NCBI GenBank assembly: GCA_009746045.1
Contig: RPFO01000154.1
Span: forward strand, 2,103,501-2,167,500
Length of the DNA stretch: 64,000 bases
Origin: Mesostigma viride
Taxonomy: Eukaryota; Streptophyta; Mesostigmatophyceae; Mesostigmatales; Mesostigmataceae
Reading direction: 5' to 3'
Position 1 is the stretch's first letter, and every line of letters starts with the position of its first letter. This document shows positions 24,816 to 35,676 of the stretch, one piece after another. The notes beneath the pieces were generated by a model that was not told the DNA's origin, searched no databases, and saw only the letters and a list, made by a program, of their open reading frames with translations. The translations under genes were made by a program, and so were the position numbers.

Positions 24816-25402
24816 ATGCCGCTCCCAGGCAGCTAGGGTCCTTGACTACGCAATATACAATGTCTACCATATGAAAAACTCCATAAAAGAAAGTGAAGCA
24901 GAGCCGCAAAACTGCCCGATCAACTCTTGCTAGCTTTAAGAAGCATGGCATACGCAGCATAAGGCAAAACATTGAAACCTGCGAAAACAGATAGTGCAAC
25001 TGCAACAAGTGGCGAACAAAATAATAGCAAGAACACCCGGAATCGGCGCCAAAGCTTCATGCCAGGAACATTTAGAGCGCAAACAGACAGGGCGGTGACA
25101 TGCGGCAAATGAACGTACCACGGCCGGCTTTATTTCCTACCCAGGCTCGCGAGACAGCCAGCCATCCATGGATGGCTTGACCGCGGATCGCGCAGGCCTG
25201 AACGATATCATTTCAGAAATGACGGAAAATGGCCGCAAATCGAAGCCGCTTAGGATGTTTTCACGGTTTCCATTACTAAACGCTTCTTCCTGCATCAATA
25301 TAACCCACAAATCTTAAATTCTACCGTCGCAGGCACGCATTCTAAATTAATATGTGCGGCCAGATTTTCGGATTAGACCGGCCCCGTGCAAATCTGGATT
25401 AA

Positions 25403-27136
25403 CCCGTGTTTTTTTACAACGCGATACATCGCGTTGTAGGGTTAGAACGCGATGTATCGCGTTGTAATCTGACACGTGGCAAACCTATTAAACATGCGAT
25501 TTTTGGTCTGAAACTTTCAAGATAGGTCAGAAACATCTCATAGAATTCAAGAAAAAATCCTGGTATTTTTGGTATTTTTTTTGTGACAGCTGCAAACAAA
25601 TATGTACCACTGAAATCAGGCATTTTCGCGGGACGAAGGTGAAGACGACGGCGATGGCGGCAGGTAGATCTCGCCAGTTTTCGCGCGAATTTCAGTGGCT
25701 GTTGGGTAGCACGACCATGATGATGCGTTCAAAGGTTGATAATTAGGTTTCTACGAGTTTGTTGAGGTACTGGGGCAAAGGAAACGTAGTTTTTTCCAGT
25801 TTCTCACCCAACTTTCATGCGGAAACCCTGGAAACCGGCATACATATTATTACGTCAAGACTCGGGTCTGCTGCGGCACCATGCTTGGTATTTCCATGGT
25901 GTTTCGACTTCTTAACACATGTTTATTCATTCCGAACGCCCGGACTCTCGGCTAAACCGAGATTTGTGCAGACTTTTATTGGGTAGCTCCGGGCATGATG
26001 GTGCCTGCAAATAGCGTAAGGCGTGACCGTGGCTATTGCTACGGTATGCTGTATTTTCCTGGAAATGGCCTCTGCCACCGGCTCAATAGTGCTTGCAGGC
26101 GTAAGTATATCGTGTTTCTACCTAGTTTCTGCCAGTTTTCCACTTATTTCTACCGACCTCTGCCCAGCCTCTCTAAGACCGCCATCCTACTCGACGTTGC
26201 TTGCATGTCAGCCATAGCAGGTTGCAGTTGTGCAGTATTTAGGTGCTGTATACGTCGTCAAGCCGTGCATATATCGTGAGGATTGGATGTTGATGGTTTA
26301 TACTGCGTTGATTGTGCAAGAAGATCAGCTGGGTGCCCATAATCATGGTGTATAATCATGTGTTGTTAGCATCTTGCCACCATTTGCTAGCATGCATTCC
26401 AGCGTCATCTTTGCCTGCATGTAAGCTCATGGATCACTCAACCTATCCAAGCCTTGCATTACACGTGCCTCTTTCTTTCAGTATTGCACGCGTTATGGAA
26501 TGAAAACCCAGCACCTCCATTCCCACGAGGCATGTGCTCAACACGTTGTGAGAGTGGATGATGCTTTGGCTATGGCTGCCTGATTCAGTCATATTAGGTC
26601 ATCCAGTCATGATGTTTGATGCATGTTTGATGCTGTATAACTTATACAACGCCTATGTTCAACGTTTTGACCCTCCAAGCTCACTATGGCCCCGTTTATG
26701 GGGCTCGGGTCGTTGCGTAATGTTGTCAAGGGCTCTCATGTTTCCCACTGCGTTGTACTGCGTTGTAATTGTGATGCTAATGAAAAATAGCTCCAGTGGC
26801 CCAATGGGCCTGAGTTTTGTTTCACAGAGCCTGCATATGTTGCCCATAGCTCGTGCAAGAAGCCAGATTTTTTTCATGAACCATTTGTGAATAAGCGCAT
26901 GACTTGTGACCTAGGGTCAAGAAATCGCGGTCATGGTCAGACCCCCCTGTATTCAAACCAGTGTATCTCTCTAATGAATAAGCAGTTTGTAGGTCTGAGT
27001 AGCTCAAAAAATCCTTTGATTTATGGGCTTTCAGGAAAGTATATACATGACCATGAAAAAAAATTTTCCTTAGGTGCTATACGCGTTCTAAAAAAAGCTT
27101 AGGTGATATATCGCGTTCTAATTAAAAAAACACGGG
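25403..27136. mobile_element. Nested TTAA-type element E3
   Basis: Flanked by TTAA (25399-25402, 27137-27140) with inverted ends CCCGTGTTTTTTTA. Subterminal copies of AACGCGATGTATCGCGTT occur twice at the left end, and related forms (GATATATCGCGTTC, TATACGCGTTC) in inverse orientation at the right. No coding sequence is recognised in the 1.7-kb interior. Confidence 0.7.
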
Positions 27137-27391
27137 TTAAGAAAGGCACCGACTTTTCAAATTGTGCATATCTGGCTATGAAACATCATACTAGAACATC
27201 GTTTAAAACCACCGGCGTACATTTTTCGCTTGTCGCCTGGCCGATAAGGCAAATTTTAACGGAACACACGTCGCCATGGCCACCTCCGCACGAGGTGTGC
27301 GCATTGTGCACCACAATTTCACGGTCCGGGGGTACCGACGGTACCGGCGCGAATTTTTTGGCGCCAAAAAATTCCGATGTGTCATGTCCCC

Positions 27392-27446
27392 TTAAGTAAA
27401 GCGCGTGGCTTAGCTGGGATAGTGCCTCTAGGAGGCGTACATGTAA
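27392..27446 (-). mobile_element. Family A retroposon 3' UTR, split by E2 (right piece)
   Basis: Continuation of the UTR at 21357-21714 (AAAGCGCGTGGCTTAGCTGG, then the GGAGGCGTACATG block). It ends in a new AT-rich repeat, so the copy is 5' truncated here. Confidence 0.8.
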
Positions 27447-29187
27447 TTATAATTTAATTCAATGTGTTTGATTAATTAATTAATCACGACATGGCATTAT
27501 ACCTTTGGAGACTGATTTCATGGTTAACTAGTGCCTCACTTAGGTAATATTATTATACCTTGATCTCTCAGGCAACTGAGGCATAAGTGCCTTCCAGTAA
27601 AACCAAAAGAAAAAAAGTATATGTACAGCATAGGAACAAAATCACAATGTTCAGCCGACAAAAAAAAAAGAGAAGAACATGCGCTGTGCCTGAATCGGCA
27701 GTAACGACATGGGGAGCTGCCTAACTAGCTATGTATATGTGCGAGCTGGGCTCCGAGTACCTACTTGCAGCATTTTCTAGGCCAAAAAGAGATGTACCTA
27801 CACAAATGCATTCCTACAAGCACAAACCCAAACATACTCCTACCACGCAAAATGGTAGGCTTGTCTCTACCCTCCTTGCGGAACCACCTGAGCCTGCCTG
27901 GCAGAGGCCACACAGAAAGAACATGCAAGCAGGCCCATGCAGCGCCGCATACCTTTTGCAGGCTCGACCTACTTTGTATAAAAGCATCTCCAGCATCAGC
28001 GCTTGCCCGTTTCCAAGCCAAAACTTTGGCAAAACGCACGGCCTTTCCACTGCACCCTGCCTCCACCAATGGGCAGGTAACCGGGAGTCCCAGCACGACA
28101 CTTAAACCAGATATGCCCCATGTTGTTCGCTGAAAAAAATTCTGGTGCCTGCATGCACCGTCTTTCCATACCCGGCACATTGCCCCATTCAAGGTTCTGC
28201 CATACACATGAGCTTAAGCCTTTCACGGAAACTCTAGCCGTGCATGGCTGGCATGCGATATAATGTGCTCACGGACAAAATATCATGTGCCCCCTCCTCT
28301 CCCCACGGCACCAATTAAAAACCATTTTTTTCCGCCACAAAATCATCAAAACCCGCGTATTATGGAGGCTGGCTGCAAGGGGCACCGCACACGCCGCATA
28401 AACAGGCACCCATTTCCAACAAGCAAGCTTGCTTCAGCCTTGGTACATGCATGCCCATGCGCCAGCCTCCTCGCTCCTGTACATGTCTGCCCCGGCCCCC
28501 GCCTGCGCCAGATAACAAATGTGCTCCCCATCAAAACCAGTGATGACCCCACCATGTAAAACTGTCTCCTTTCCAATTTTCCTTTCCCCATTCCCTGCCA
28601 AGCTCCCCACGAGCACACCCGGCGCGGCCACAAAGGGAGCGGTGCGGCAATCACAGCAGGAGGCCAGCCCTGATTGTAGTAACATCGTTCTTCATAGACA
28701 ATTGACTGCCAAGCCCAAAACTTGGGCCCACATTGGCGCACTTCCATCACCCTGCGACGCCTTCCCGAGAGACTGGGTGCCCACATGAGGCCTGTCGCCA
28801 CCCCCGAATTCTCTTTATGATTTCCATGCCCCCTTCGTCCCATGACTGCCGCCTGCCCGCCCGCCCCCCCGCCCACCCACCTGCCCGCCCGCCTGCCTGC
28901 CTGCCCTCCCACCCACCACCCCTCCCCCTCCCACCGCGGGAATATTATGCTTCCATTTCACGGCCATCCTTGTGCCAACCTGCAGGGTCCACAGGCCAAG
29001 CCCAGTTAGGTAGCCCCATGAGAACCAGGGCAGTGCGCTTGAGGCCGCGTATCCCGAATCTGCCAGCACACCCACCGCACAGCCCCCCCCCCCCCCCCGC
29101 GCGGGACCGCCAGCAAAATCACCAAGAATCATGGTTCATTCTCATATCCATCGCCCTTTGGATAATCCACATGTTTCCCCTCACATG
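27447..29187. other. Non-coding, possibly long 3' UTR of the AP2/B3/PB1 gene
   Basis: Begins with AT-rich tail-like sequence to about 27490. Scattered frames on both strands have no recognisable family. A C homopolymer run lies near 29080-29098 and a C-rich CCGCCC/TGCC stretch at 28850-28930. As it lies downstream of the minus-strand gene ending at 29188, part may be its 3' UTR. No poly(A) signal was identified with confidence. Confidence 0.4.
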
Positions 29188-31956
29188 TCACCGCCGGATG
29201 AACAGCTTCTTCACGTTCTTCTTGAAATGGTCCCACACCTCGTCGCCCATGATGATCATGTCCATCTCGCTGTCCAGGTACAGCACCGAGCAGCCGCCCG
29301 CGCTCTCCAGCAGCGCCTTCTTGAGCTGGAGCGTCGAGTTGAAGCGACACAAGTCCACACTCACCCCGAACGGGCAGCCCTCCACAAAGCACTTGACGGA
29401 GTGCGGCTGCTGGCCGCTCGATTTCCCGTCCCCGCTCCCTCCGCTTCCGTCGCCGCCGAGCGACAGGATCGCAGACATGTTCTCGGGGGGGAGGCACCCG
29501 AGCTTGGCCGCCATCTCTTGGGACCACCCAGCATCGCCGCCCGCGCCCGCTGCGTCCATCCAGCCCGCCAGCGCGCCGGCGCCACGCTTGCCCTTGTCGT
29601 CCCCGTTGTCCATCCCCTTGCCCTCGCCACCATCACGCCCGCCCGCACGAGGGGAGCTGCCGCCGGAGCCGTCGCTGTCGTCCACGTGCTTCTGGCCCCC
29701 GTCACCCCCCGCCGCGGCACCGCTCTTGTCCCCCCCGCCGGGGACCGCGACGACCGCAGGGATTCCCCCCGCCTGGCCCGCCACCGCCATCATCGACGCG
29801 TAGGGGTCGCTGCTCGCGCTGTCCAGGAGCGGGGGCCAGGGGACCTGGAGCTGGACACCAAAGAGCTTGGTCCCAGGCGCGCCATCGCCCTCCGGTGACG
29901 ACATGTCGCTCCCGTCACCGCCATCCGAGTCGTTCGCCTGCTTGCCGCGGCCCGTGCCGGAGGACCCTCCCACCGGCTTGAACATCATGTACGGGGGGAT
30001 GCCCGCGCCGCCGAGGGGGAACCCGCCGAGCGCGGCCGCCGCCGCAACGCCCCCGCCACGGCCGTCTGAGCCGCCGGCCGCCTGCAGCTTCATCATCGCC
30101 CGCTGCTGCTCATGCTCCTTCATCTGCTTGCGCGCCATCTTGCTCCACGGCATGCCCTCACCGTCACCCCCCTCCGCCTTCATGCCCCCGTCCCCGGCCT
30201 TGCGCTTGCTCCCGCTGAGGCTCGACCCGCCCACCCCGCCGGCCGCCTGCAGCTGCAGCGGCCGGTCCCCGCCGCCGGACCGGCTGCTGCCGCCGCCACC
30301 GGCCCGCAGCGCGTCCTGTGCCTGCTGCTGCCGGTGCACCTGGAGCGTGTGTAGCTCTTCAGGGGACAGAAGCAGCGGGACCTGCGGGGTCGCCCCCGTG
30401 AGGGAGTTCACGTACCCAATCCCGCCCGCGCCCGCGGCTGTGGCGGGGACCAACCCCCAGGGATGCGCCCCCGCTGCGCCAGGGATCATTGACGGGACGA
30501 TCATAGGGAACTGCCCCGCAGCCATGCGGCCCACCATCTGCTGCTGCTGCGCCATGAGCATGCGGTGATGCTGCGGCATCATGCCGCCCTGGCCCGTGAA
30601 AACCCAGCCGAGCTCCATGCCGTCAGGCGGGGCCGGCCGGCGCTTGAACCGGATGAACAGCTTGCCTGTGTTGGACCGCTGGAAGACCATGACGTCGCCG
30701 GGGCGCAGCCGCTTCTCCTTGACAAAGCGCGACCAGCCCTTGGTCAGCACATAGCTCTGGGAGCTGTTCCAGAACGAGTACCGAAAGTGCCACGAGTTGT
30801 TCGCGTCGTCATGGAAGACCAGCTGGCGCGCGACCGCCTCCTGTGATAGGTCCAGCGGAAAGCAGCGCTCCGCGTGCTGCTTGGGGATGACGAGCCGGTT
30901 GAGCTTCCCAACGTCACTCGGGGTGACCATCTTCTCGAACAGGTCCTCCATCTCGTCACCGTCCTCCGTCACGTCCCCAACATCCCCGGCCGCGATACGC
31001 TGCGCCACCTCCATCGACGCCTTCTCCTCGGGCGTCTGAGGGATGCTGTCCACGGGCGTGCCCGACTTCTGCGCCGCATGGATCAGGAGCGCCAGCTGGA
31101 CGGCCGTGAACGAGCCGCCAGGGGGGCGGGTCAGGTGCGCCCCCGCAACACGACCGGGCGTGTGATGACCCGCGCCGCCGACGGCATGACTGGCCCCCCC
31201 CGCGGGGCTCGAGACCGGCACGCCGCGGGGGATAGGGGTCGTGTCAACACCCCCCTCCGCTCCCACGGCCCCCTCGCCGCCCTCGGCACCACGCCCACAC
31301 ACCGCGCCGCTGTGATGGCTGTTCTCTGACTTGCCCTCGTCATCGCCCTCGTCCTCCAGGTCACCCCCGCCCAGCTTAGCCTTCTTGTTCTCACCACCCA
31401 CGGTCGTCACCTCTCCCTCCGAGGGGATGCCCTCCGGGATAGCCTCGTCCGCACCCTTGGGGGCTTGGTCGCCGGGCCGGGCGGACACTCCAGGGATGGA
31501 CGCAGTGGGGAGGATGGTTGATGAGGGCTTGGGCTCGCCCTCGGCCCCAGGGACCTGGGGAGGGCGTAAGAGGATCGAGTCGGCACAGATGCCGCCTTCC
31601 CGGGTCGCGTCGGCAGAGGAAGGGCGGTCCCGGTTCGTGGACACTGGGGCCTTGGCAGTCGCCGAGGCGGGCACGGCAGGGAGGGCCACGTTCGGTTTCG
31701 GGAGGCTGCTAGCCCGGTTGAACGAGGGGCCCCTGCCGGAGGCCTCCAGGCACGCATCCGAGCCTTCCCCTCTAAGGTCATTGGCGGCTCGTCGGTAGGC
31801 AGCAGCGGCTTCGTCCTCGCTTTCAAATGTGCCCAGCCAGATACGGGTGCCGGCATCATGGATCTGGGCGCCCCACTGGGTACCCCCGCTCAGCGAAACG
31901 ACGCCTCGCCAGCGAGAACCCATGCCGGACACTTGGCCTTCCGGCTTGGGAGCCAT
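29188..31956 (-). CDS. AP2 + B3 + PB1 transcription factor
   Basis: One uninterrupted frame of 922 codons from the first in-frame ATG at 31956 (MAPKPEG); the frame is open 34 codons further upstream. The AP2 domain (31763-31920) is [12 protein letters not shown] ... [19 protein letters not shown]. The B3 domain (about 30630-30940) has [40 protein letters not shown] and LRPGDVMVF, the RAV-type signature. The middle is Gly/Ala/Ser-rich and probably disordered. The C-terminus (29190-29410) is PB1-like: a Lys in the first strand (SVKCFVEG), DLCRFNS, and the acidic motif [16 protein letters not shown], as in ARF and Aux/IAA proteins. Expected role: nuclear DNA-binding regulator that can oligomerise through PB1. 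A 5' exon is possible, since TTTTGTTGCTCGTGCAG near 32020 resembles a splice acceptor. Confidence 0.85.
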   Translation of the reverse strand: MAPKPEGQVSGMGSRWRGVVSLSGGTQWGAQIHDAGTRIWLGTFESEDEAAAAYRRAANDLRGEGSDACLEASGRGPSFNRASSLPKPNVALPAVPASATAKAPVSTNRDRPSSADATREGGICADSILLRPPQVPGAEGEPKPSSTILPTASIPGVSARPGDQAPKGADEAIPEGIPSEGEVTTVGGENKKAKLGGGDLEDEGDDEGKSENSHHSGAVCGRGAEGGEGAVGAEGGVDTTPIPRGVPVSSPAGGASHAVGGAGHHTPGRVAGAHLTRPPGGSFTAVQLALLIHAAQKSGTPVDSIPQTPEEKASMEVAQRIAAGDVGDVTEDGDEMEDLFEKMVTPSDVGKLNRLVIPKQHAERCFPLDLSQEAVARQLVFHDDANNSWHFRYSFWNSSQSYVLTKGWSRFVKEKRLRPGDVMVFQRSNTGKLFIRFKRRPAPPDGMELGWVFTGQGGMMPQHHRMLMAQQQQMVGRMAAGQFPMIVPSMIPGAAGAHPWGLVPATAAGAGGIGYVNSLTGATPQVPLLLSPEELHTLQVHRQQQAQDALRAGGGGSSRSGGGDRPLQLQAAGGVGGSSLSGSKRKAGDGGMKAEGGDGEGMPWSKMARKQMKEHEQQRAMMKLQAAGGSDGRGGGVAAAAALGGFPLGGAGIPPYMMFKPVGGSSGTGRGKQANDSDGGDGSDMSSPEGDGAPGTKLFGVQLQVPWPPLLDSASSDPYASMMAVAGQAGGIPAVVAVPGGGDKSGAAAGGDGGQKHVDDSDGSGGSSPRAGGRDGGEGKGMDNGDDKGKRGAGALAGWMDAAGAGGDAGWSQEMAAKLGCLPPENMSAILSLGGDGSGGSGDGKSSGQQPHSVKCFVEGCPFGVSVDLCRFNSTLQLKKALLESAGGCSVLYLDSEMDMIIMGDEVWDHFKKNVKKLFIRR

Positions 31957-32059
31957 TTCCTTGGACTCCCCAACCTTAACACCGTCAGAATTTGCAGGCG
32001 CGCCCGGAACACCAGGTTGCTGCACGAGCAACAAAACCGCGTCGCGGTACGCGGCCAAC

Positions 32060-33936
32060 CAACGGCCATCGAATAATCATATGGGGAAAGATGAAATTTC
32101 TGCGTCAGATAGTCGAGGCAAAGAAATCTCTTTGTCGCTACTAAAAACCAACCACGTGGACTACAATGCGGGTGGGATAAACGAGGCATGAAAATATATT
32201 TAACTCAAGGCACACACGGACCTTGATCATGGCGATATCAGCAGCTCACAGAACGTTCGGCAAGTTTACCCCAGCGATAGCGCTCGAAAAGCATCCAATG
32301 CTAGCTAGGTTAGCCGCTAAGTCATGCCCGAGCAAGCTTCTCGGCGATTACTCCCTTAATTACTAACGATTTCAAATCGTGCGCTCCAGTTACCTTTTTT
32401 TTCGTAATCCCCTTCCGCGCCCCTCGCTTCGTTCGTATTTTTCAACAAACAGCTAGGACAAGCAAAAGCTTTGGCCCCCAGGCTCGTTGTACTGCCGTGG
32501 TCTCCCCCCTTCAAATCTGTTGTTGTTCCTCGCTCCCCACCCTTGGCCGCGCGGTACAATGTTCGAGGGGCGCAGAATTTCAGCAGCAGATCTCCACGGG
32601 TGGCGATGGGCGGGCGGTTAGGACTGAACCCTGGGATGTCGCAATCCAACGGCCACAGCTGTTGCGTAGTACTCGTTGCCTTGGTCCTTTCAAAGCTTGC
32701 GCAAAATGCACAACGTAGCCATTGGGTGTTGTTGTTGTTGTTGTGTCCCACGCCGCACATGGGCCAGCAGAGAATCTATAGTGGCCATTGGGTGTATCTT
32801 CTCAATGAAAAAAATCAAGCGTGGCGGACCGTACTAGATATACAGGGACTGAAAAGTTGTCTGAGCACTAGCCGTTTCCAACGTCATCTGGGTTTCATAC
32901 CTGGCTTGCCACGCCAGACCAGCCTGCCACAGGCTGCGGATCCTTTCCCCAGGGCAGGGGCAGGGCCTCGTGCAATCTGTGCTGTCACTGGGGAAGCACG
33001 GCAGTTGGTGACGTTACTGAATATATTCCATGTCATGGGTTACTGAACTATTCCATGTCATGGGTTACTGAACTAATCAATTGGGTGAGAACCGAATTTG
33101 GTGACGACATATGTTATGATTGGGTGCCCTGTGGCGAGTTTCGCAAGGCCTCGTGGATCCTCGTGGGCACTGTAAGCGGGACCATGTGATTGGCTGGAAA
33201 GTTCGACCGTGCCGTCGGCATCGGGCTGCTCCTTCCCTGGACGGGCGGAAAACTTTCGTGGATAGACCTTCAGAGTTATACTCGTGGACACTGGATATTG
33301 CCGCAGCCAGAATCCATAACGCGGTCTTCAGAGCTGTCCACGCAGCCAGCGTCCAACATTTGGAACGACAGCTCATGGGAGCCTGTGGACAATTATCGAG
33401 ATTTGTGAGATCTTCGCGGACACATTAATTGTCCAACTTTGCAGACAGCAAAAGCTTACGTCAACCCGCATACTTTCGGGGACGGTCCTTGGGGACGACA
33501 GTTGTTGTGGTTGTTGTTGTTGTGTCCCACGCCTGAGGGACGACAGTTAAGCGGGTATATAATCTTCCAAGCCCGCTTCGTTGGTTGGCACTAAAAAAAT
33601 CCAAGCACTCGTGCCGTCCCTTCCCACGTGCTGCCCATGTGCGGCGTGGGACACAACAACAACAACAACAAAGTTGTGCCCCTGCCACAGCTCCTTCGCC
33701 CTGCCGCGATCCCAAGCGAAAAATATATACCCCCTTAGACGCGACAGTCTCGCACCGATCTTAGGGCCAGCATGATGCCTGTGTCAGCCTGTCAGGAACG
33801 TATAATGAATATTCTGGTGTCGCCATGCCCGGCATGCCGTTTTCGATGCAAAGATTCGACTCCATCTTCATGCTTCTGCTGCTGAACGAGCTTCTGGCTT
33901 GCCGCGCCGCTCCGTTGTTGTTGGTTGTTGTTGTTG
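32060..33936. other. Gene-poor region with dispersed GTT-repeat elements
   Basis: Upstream region of the AP2/B3/PB1 gene. It contains (GTT)n joined to GTCCCACGCCGCACATGGGC near 32726-32765, a related piece near 33497-33530, and an inverse copy near 33630-33668. A 25-bp tandem pair containing CATGTCATGGGTTACTGAAC lies near 33027-33075. No convincing gene is seen; promoter elements of the minus-strand gene were not resolved. Confidence 0.5.
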
Positions 33937-33941
33937 ATTCC

Positions 33942-34373
33942 TGTCAGAAGTATCGACACACCTGCCTGAAACTAGTACTTATAGTTTAGTGCTAGCTCTG
34001 GACTACATGGACGGGCATGTGCCGCATGTTTAAGTTCTGTTCCATAAGTGACCCAGTCATTCTGTGACTGACCTTGAACTTTGGTTGTGAATGGTTGGCT
34101 TGAGATCACGTTATGATTGTAACTGCCACACAGTCAGAAAAGACCCAGTTTGGTGTGGCCACGTTGTAGGTAGATCATAACTGCTACCCAGTAGCTGAGC
34201 CTGGAATTGTTTAAAAGGCGAAGCTACGCACCTTGTTTGCTCTCTCAGTACCTCACACCTCACACACTCCTGTGGTGGAACTAGCAGCCGGCCAGCTGCC
34301 GACTAAGACTTATTTTTATCTGAGTGAAATAAAGTAAAACTTTGTGGCAAACATTGCTTTCACACTCCTCACA
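33942..34373 (+). repeat. 5' LTR of the copia element
   Basis: 432 bp, starting TGTCAGAAGTATCGACACAC and ending CTCCTCACA. An AATAAAGTAAAA stretch near the 3' part may be a polyadenylation signal, and TTAAAAGGCGAAG near 34212 is a candidate TATA-like position. Confidence 0.95.
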
Positions 34374-34389
34374 TGGCATCGGAGTGCGG
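34374..34389 (+). promoter_or_regulatory. Primer-binding site of the copia element
   Basis: TGGCATCGGAG follows the 5' LTR directly. It resembles the TGGTATCAGAGC site, complementary to initiator tRNA-Met, that is usual in plant copia elements, with two changes. Confidence 0.65.
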
Positions 34390-34506
34390 TTCGCACGCCT
34401 TTCGACCTGCTTACCGCTGGTAAAAGTCGTTTCCGGAGGCTCTGCTCGCGGTTGACTTTAAATTTGTGTATTTCGGCAAGATTTGCATGACGACAGCGTA
34501 GGCGGA

Positions 34507-34556
34507 GGTTTGATTCCCGTCTGGCGCGTAATACAAAAGGTGCTTGGTTCGATTCC
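34507..34556 (+). promoter_or_regulatory. Two B-box-like motifs in the copia leader
   Basis: GGTTTGATTCC (34507-34517) and GGTTCGATTCC (34546-34556). The second matches the RNA polymerase III B-box consensus exactly. Whether they act or are captured tRNA fragments is unknown. Confidence 0.4.
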
Positions 34557-34618
34557 TGGCCGGAATCTCTTGGTCAACGTTACCTTTTTTTCGGAGTTTT
34601 CTGCTGTTTTTTGCTGGA

Positions 34619-34879
34619 ATGGCTTCCGGCACTCGTAGCCAGGTCGCTTCCGCGAGTCGCGCTGCTGGCAGTAACGATTTTGATGCCGACGACTCTGCCG
34701 GTCTGGCCGCTTTGACTGCAACTTCCGTAACTCTAACCGATTCGGGTCTCCCAGGCGAAGTATTTTTTGACGCAGCAGCTGGGCTGGCTGCCCTGGCTTT
34801 GCCCCGCCCGGTGGTGACGAGGACGCCGCCCTCGGTGCTCCCGATGGTGAGAATCGGGCGGTTGACGGTGGTGGTTTGA
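34619..34879 (+). pseudogene. Gag N-terminal frame, separated by a frameshift
   Basis: An ATG at 34619 opens a frame (MASGTRSQVASASRAAG) that ends at 34879. The frame that continues gag becomes open only after a stop near 34768, so a one-base shift around 34795-34805 separates the two. This is probably the true start of gag; both frames are Ala/Gly/Asp-rich across the junction. Confidence 0.6.
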
Positions 34880-35617
34880 GCCGCGGTACGGCGGGGGGGG
34901 GCCCCGCCCGAGCCTCCTTTGTGGCTTGCAAGGAGCTTTTGAAGGATGTTCGTGGGGTCAAGGTTTTTACCGGCTCAGATTGGACGCTGTGGATCCCTTT
35001 TAAGGACCATTTCTTGGGCCTTGTTTCCCTTTATGCTGGCCTCCTTGGAGTGCTGGCAGGTGTTGTCCAGAACGTGCAACTGGATCGGCTCCTTTACGTT
35101 GCCTTGTTGGCCGTCGTCGATGGGCCTGCGCGTGCCTTGATGCAGACGCTCCCCCTGGATCGTCGCCTGGGCAGTCTGGCCATCACCAAGCTCATCCAGG
35201 TCTATGAGCATGGCAAGCTCACCAAGTCCATGCGTCTGGACTTGTGGAAACAAATGGCCCAACTTCGTCAAACTGCTCGCGAGACTGTGGAGCCGTATGT
35301 GAACCGCTCGGAACTGCTGTACGCCAAGCTACAGGCTGCAGGCATTACGTTCCCAGTCGCTGCCTTCATTGCCAGCGTCCTCAGCGGTCTGCGCGCCGAG
35401 TACCGGCCCGCGCTAATCTCCCTCCGTCTTGACGAGGTCGAGACTGTTCCGGTCCTGCGGCAGCGCCTGATGGAAGTTGAAGATCTGCTGACGGGTGGCC
35501 TCCCGTCCCCTGCAGATTCTGGCTCTGCCTCCAACCACGCGTACCATACCCCTGGCCGGGGGCGTGGCCCACGGAATGGCGGTGCCCGCGGCAACGGCAA
35601 CGGCAACAGCAACGGCA

Positions 35618-35676
<59 letters not shown>

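Larger units (their letters stand above)
21715..27391. mobile_element. TTAA-type transposon E2, 5.7 kb, no transposase
   Basis: Perfect 15-bp terminal inverted repeats (GGGGACATGACACAT) are flanked by TTAA at 21711-21714 and 27392-27395. The empty site is recoverable: the interrupted retroposon UTR reads through as in intact copies (GATTAAATAAAGCG). The right subterminal sequence, with GGCGCGAATTTTTTGGCGCC, is shared with E1. The interior is AT-rich, has no recognised transposase, and contains two nested elements (22798-24815 and 25403-27136). It is likely a non-autonomous element mobilised by an E1-type transposase. Confidence 0.85.

Noticed and set aside
27761-28207. Minus-strand 148-codon frame as a host gene
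   Set aside because: No recognisable motif and alternative frames of similar length overlap it; more likely UTR or intergenic.
28733-31798. Plus-strand frames opposite the AP2/B3/PB1 gene
   Set aside because: Antisense shadows of a GC-rich gene; the recognisable domains are all on the minus strand.
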